Assembly (NCBI GenBank): GCA_040349255.1
Contig: JBEQUE010000206.1
Span: forward strand, 6,509-70,508
Length of the DNA: 64,000 nt
Origin: DATMER01 sp040349255
GTDB taxonomy: Bacteria > Acidobacteriota > Thermoanaerobaculia > Multivoradales > UBA5704
Direction: 5' to 3'
Made by a program: the position numbers and the translations under genes
Shown here: piece by piece, positions 63,513 through 64,000 of the stretch
Position numbering within the stretch: position 1 is the stretch's first letter
How the letters are laid out: every line of letters starts with the position of its first letter
The notes under the pieces: generated by a model
The model's database searches: none
Seen by the model: the letters and a program-made list of their open reading frames with translations, nothing else
Told to the model about the DNA's origin: nothing

Positions 63513-64000
63513 TTACATTCTGCTCTGGCGGTCGAGATCGGCGGCGGGCGCCGGCGGGACCTCGACAGACAGATGGAGGGCGCGGTCCGAGGCCATCTTG
63601 AGATAGGCCACGGTGCGGTCCCAGGCGCCGGCGCGGGCGTAGTGATAGGCCAGCAGCTCGCACACGGATTCGAGGTCCTCGCCGGCGCGCCGTTCGACGA
63701 CCTCGGCCACCTGGCGGTGGAGGACGCGCCGGCGGGTCCGGCTCAGCGAGTCGTAGATCGTGCGGCGGACGATCTCGTGCGAGAACTCGAAGGCGCCGCG
63801 CCGGGCGCCGTTCGCCCAGAGCACGATGTCGCTCTCGCGGCGGCTGGCGTGCCACTGGCTCGTGGCGTGCCGCACCAGCCAGCGGTCGAGGAGGACCTCG
63901 ATGGCGCACTCGACGACCGTCATGTGCTCGCGCTCGACCTCCTTGAGGAATGCGGCGTCGAACCCGTGGCCGAGCACCGCCGCCAGGATCGCGAGCCGGC
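63513..64000 (-). CDS. C-terminal end of a large ATPase/TPR signalling protein (partial)
   Basis: The frame is open to the right edge, so the start lies outside; an internal ATG at 63977 should not be taken as the start. The visible 160 residues read RLAILAAVLGHGFDAAFLKE at the edge, then FEFSHEIVRRTIYDSLSRTR and LLAYHYARAGAWDRTVAYLK. The FSH..vR..iYd.L...rR..lH pattern is typical of the region after the NTPase domain in AAA_16/LuxR- or cyclase-linked ATPases, leading into TPR helices. The protein stops shortly after, so few TPR units are present. Confidence 0.8.
   Translation of the reverse strand, partial: RLAILAAVLGHGFDAAFLKEVEREHMTVVECAIEVLLDRWLVRHATSQWHASRRESDIVLWANGARRGAFEFSHEIVRRTIYDSLSRTRRRVLHRQVAEVVERRAGEDLESVCELLAYHYARAGAWDRTVAYLKMASDRALHLSVEVPPAPAADLDRQSRM

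Overview
The window is 64 kb of GC-rich, densely packed bacterial DNA with ATGA/GTGA stop-start overlaps, Shine-Dalgarno sites, type II secretion accessory genes, lipoproteins and secreted beta-rich proteins, so a Gram-negative organism is likely. The secreted protein at 40.9-43.3 kb joins IPT/TIG domains, PPC-like repeats and a C-terminal domain around 'VDTRNP', a style I associate with Acidobacteriota (perhaps Thermoanaerobaculia). That placement is inference. No rRNA, tRNA or CRISPR array was found.

Layout. 0-9 kb: 3-hydroxyacyl-CoA dehydrogenase, a zinc-ribbon TPR protein, prolyl-tRNA synthetase, a methyltransferase, a threonine-dehydratase-like enzyme, then two paralogous minus-strand TPR-like genes. 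9.4-16.8 kb: a GntR regulator with an ABC ATPase and a permease fused to a probable beta-propeller, a GIY-YIG protein, a membrane protein, and an ExeA/GspA-GspB-B3/4 operon. 16.8-21 kb: a GT87-like membrane protein, SMI1/KNR4, NudC, a phosphatase and a trypsin-fold protein lacking two catalytic residues. 21-23.8 kb: a thioredoxin-reductase-like enzyme divergent from a compact cluster of a 66-residue CxxC peptide, a DUF692 (MNIO) enzyme and a partner, which is the best candidate here for an undescribed RiPP pathway. 25-32.3 kb: a MacAB-like operon carrying its own sigma-54 activator and histidine kinase, preceded by a near-consensus sigma-54 promoter. 32.3-38.8 kb: a proline-rich hypothetical, leucyl-tRNA synthetase and a CASTOR/POLLUX-like channel.

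38.8-55 kb is the accessory part. An ABC-2 permease (38.8 kb) and an ABC ATPase (48.5 kb), each lacking a partner, flank about 8.7 kb of low-GC repeat DNA, an IPT/PPC secreted protein and a 1683-residue RHS protein with a possible papain-like tip. After the ATPase come a DUF433/DUF5615 toxin-antitoxin pair, an array of fourteen degenerate 20-bp repeats, a YdeI-like gene, and a lower-GC 1169-residue NACHT NTPase with an N-terminal nuclease-like domain (probable antiphage defence), bordered by a frameshifted alpha/beta-hydrolase remnant.

55-64 kb returns to typical GC: a LURP-one protein overlapping a secreted HExxH protein, a DUF2383 protein, a CorC/HlyC-type membrane protein, a GT4 glycosyltransferase, a secreted PcRGLX/YetA-like protein with a fibronectin III domain, and the C-terminal end of a signalling ATPase.
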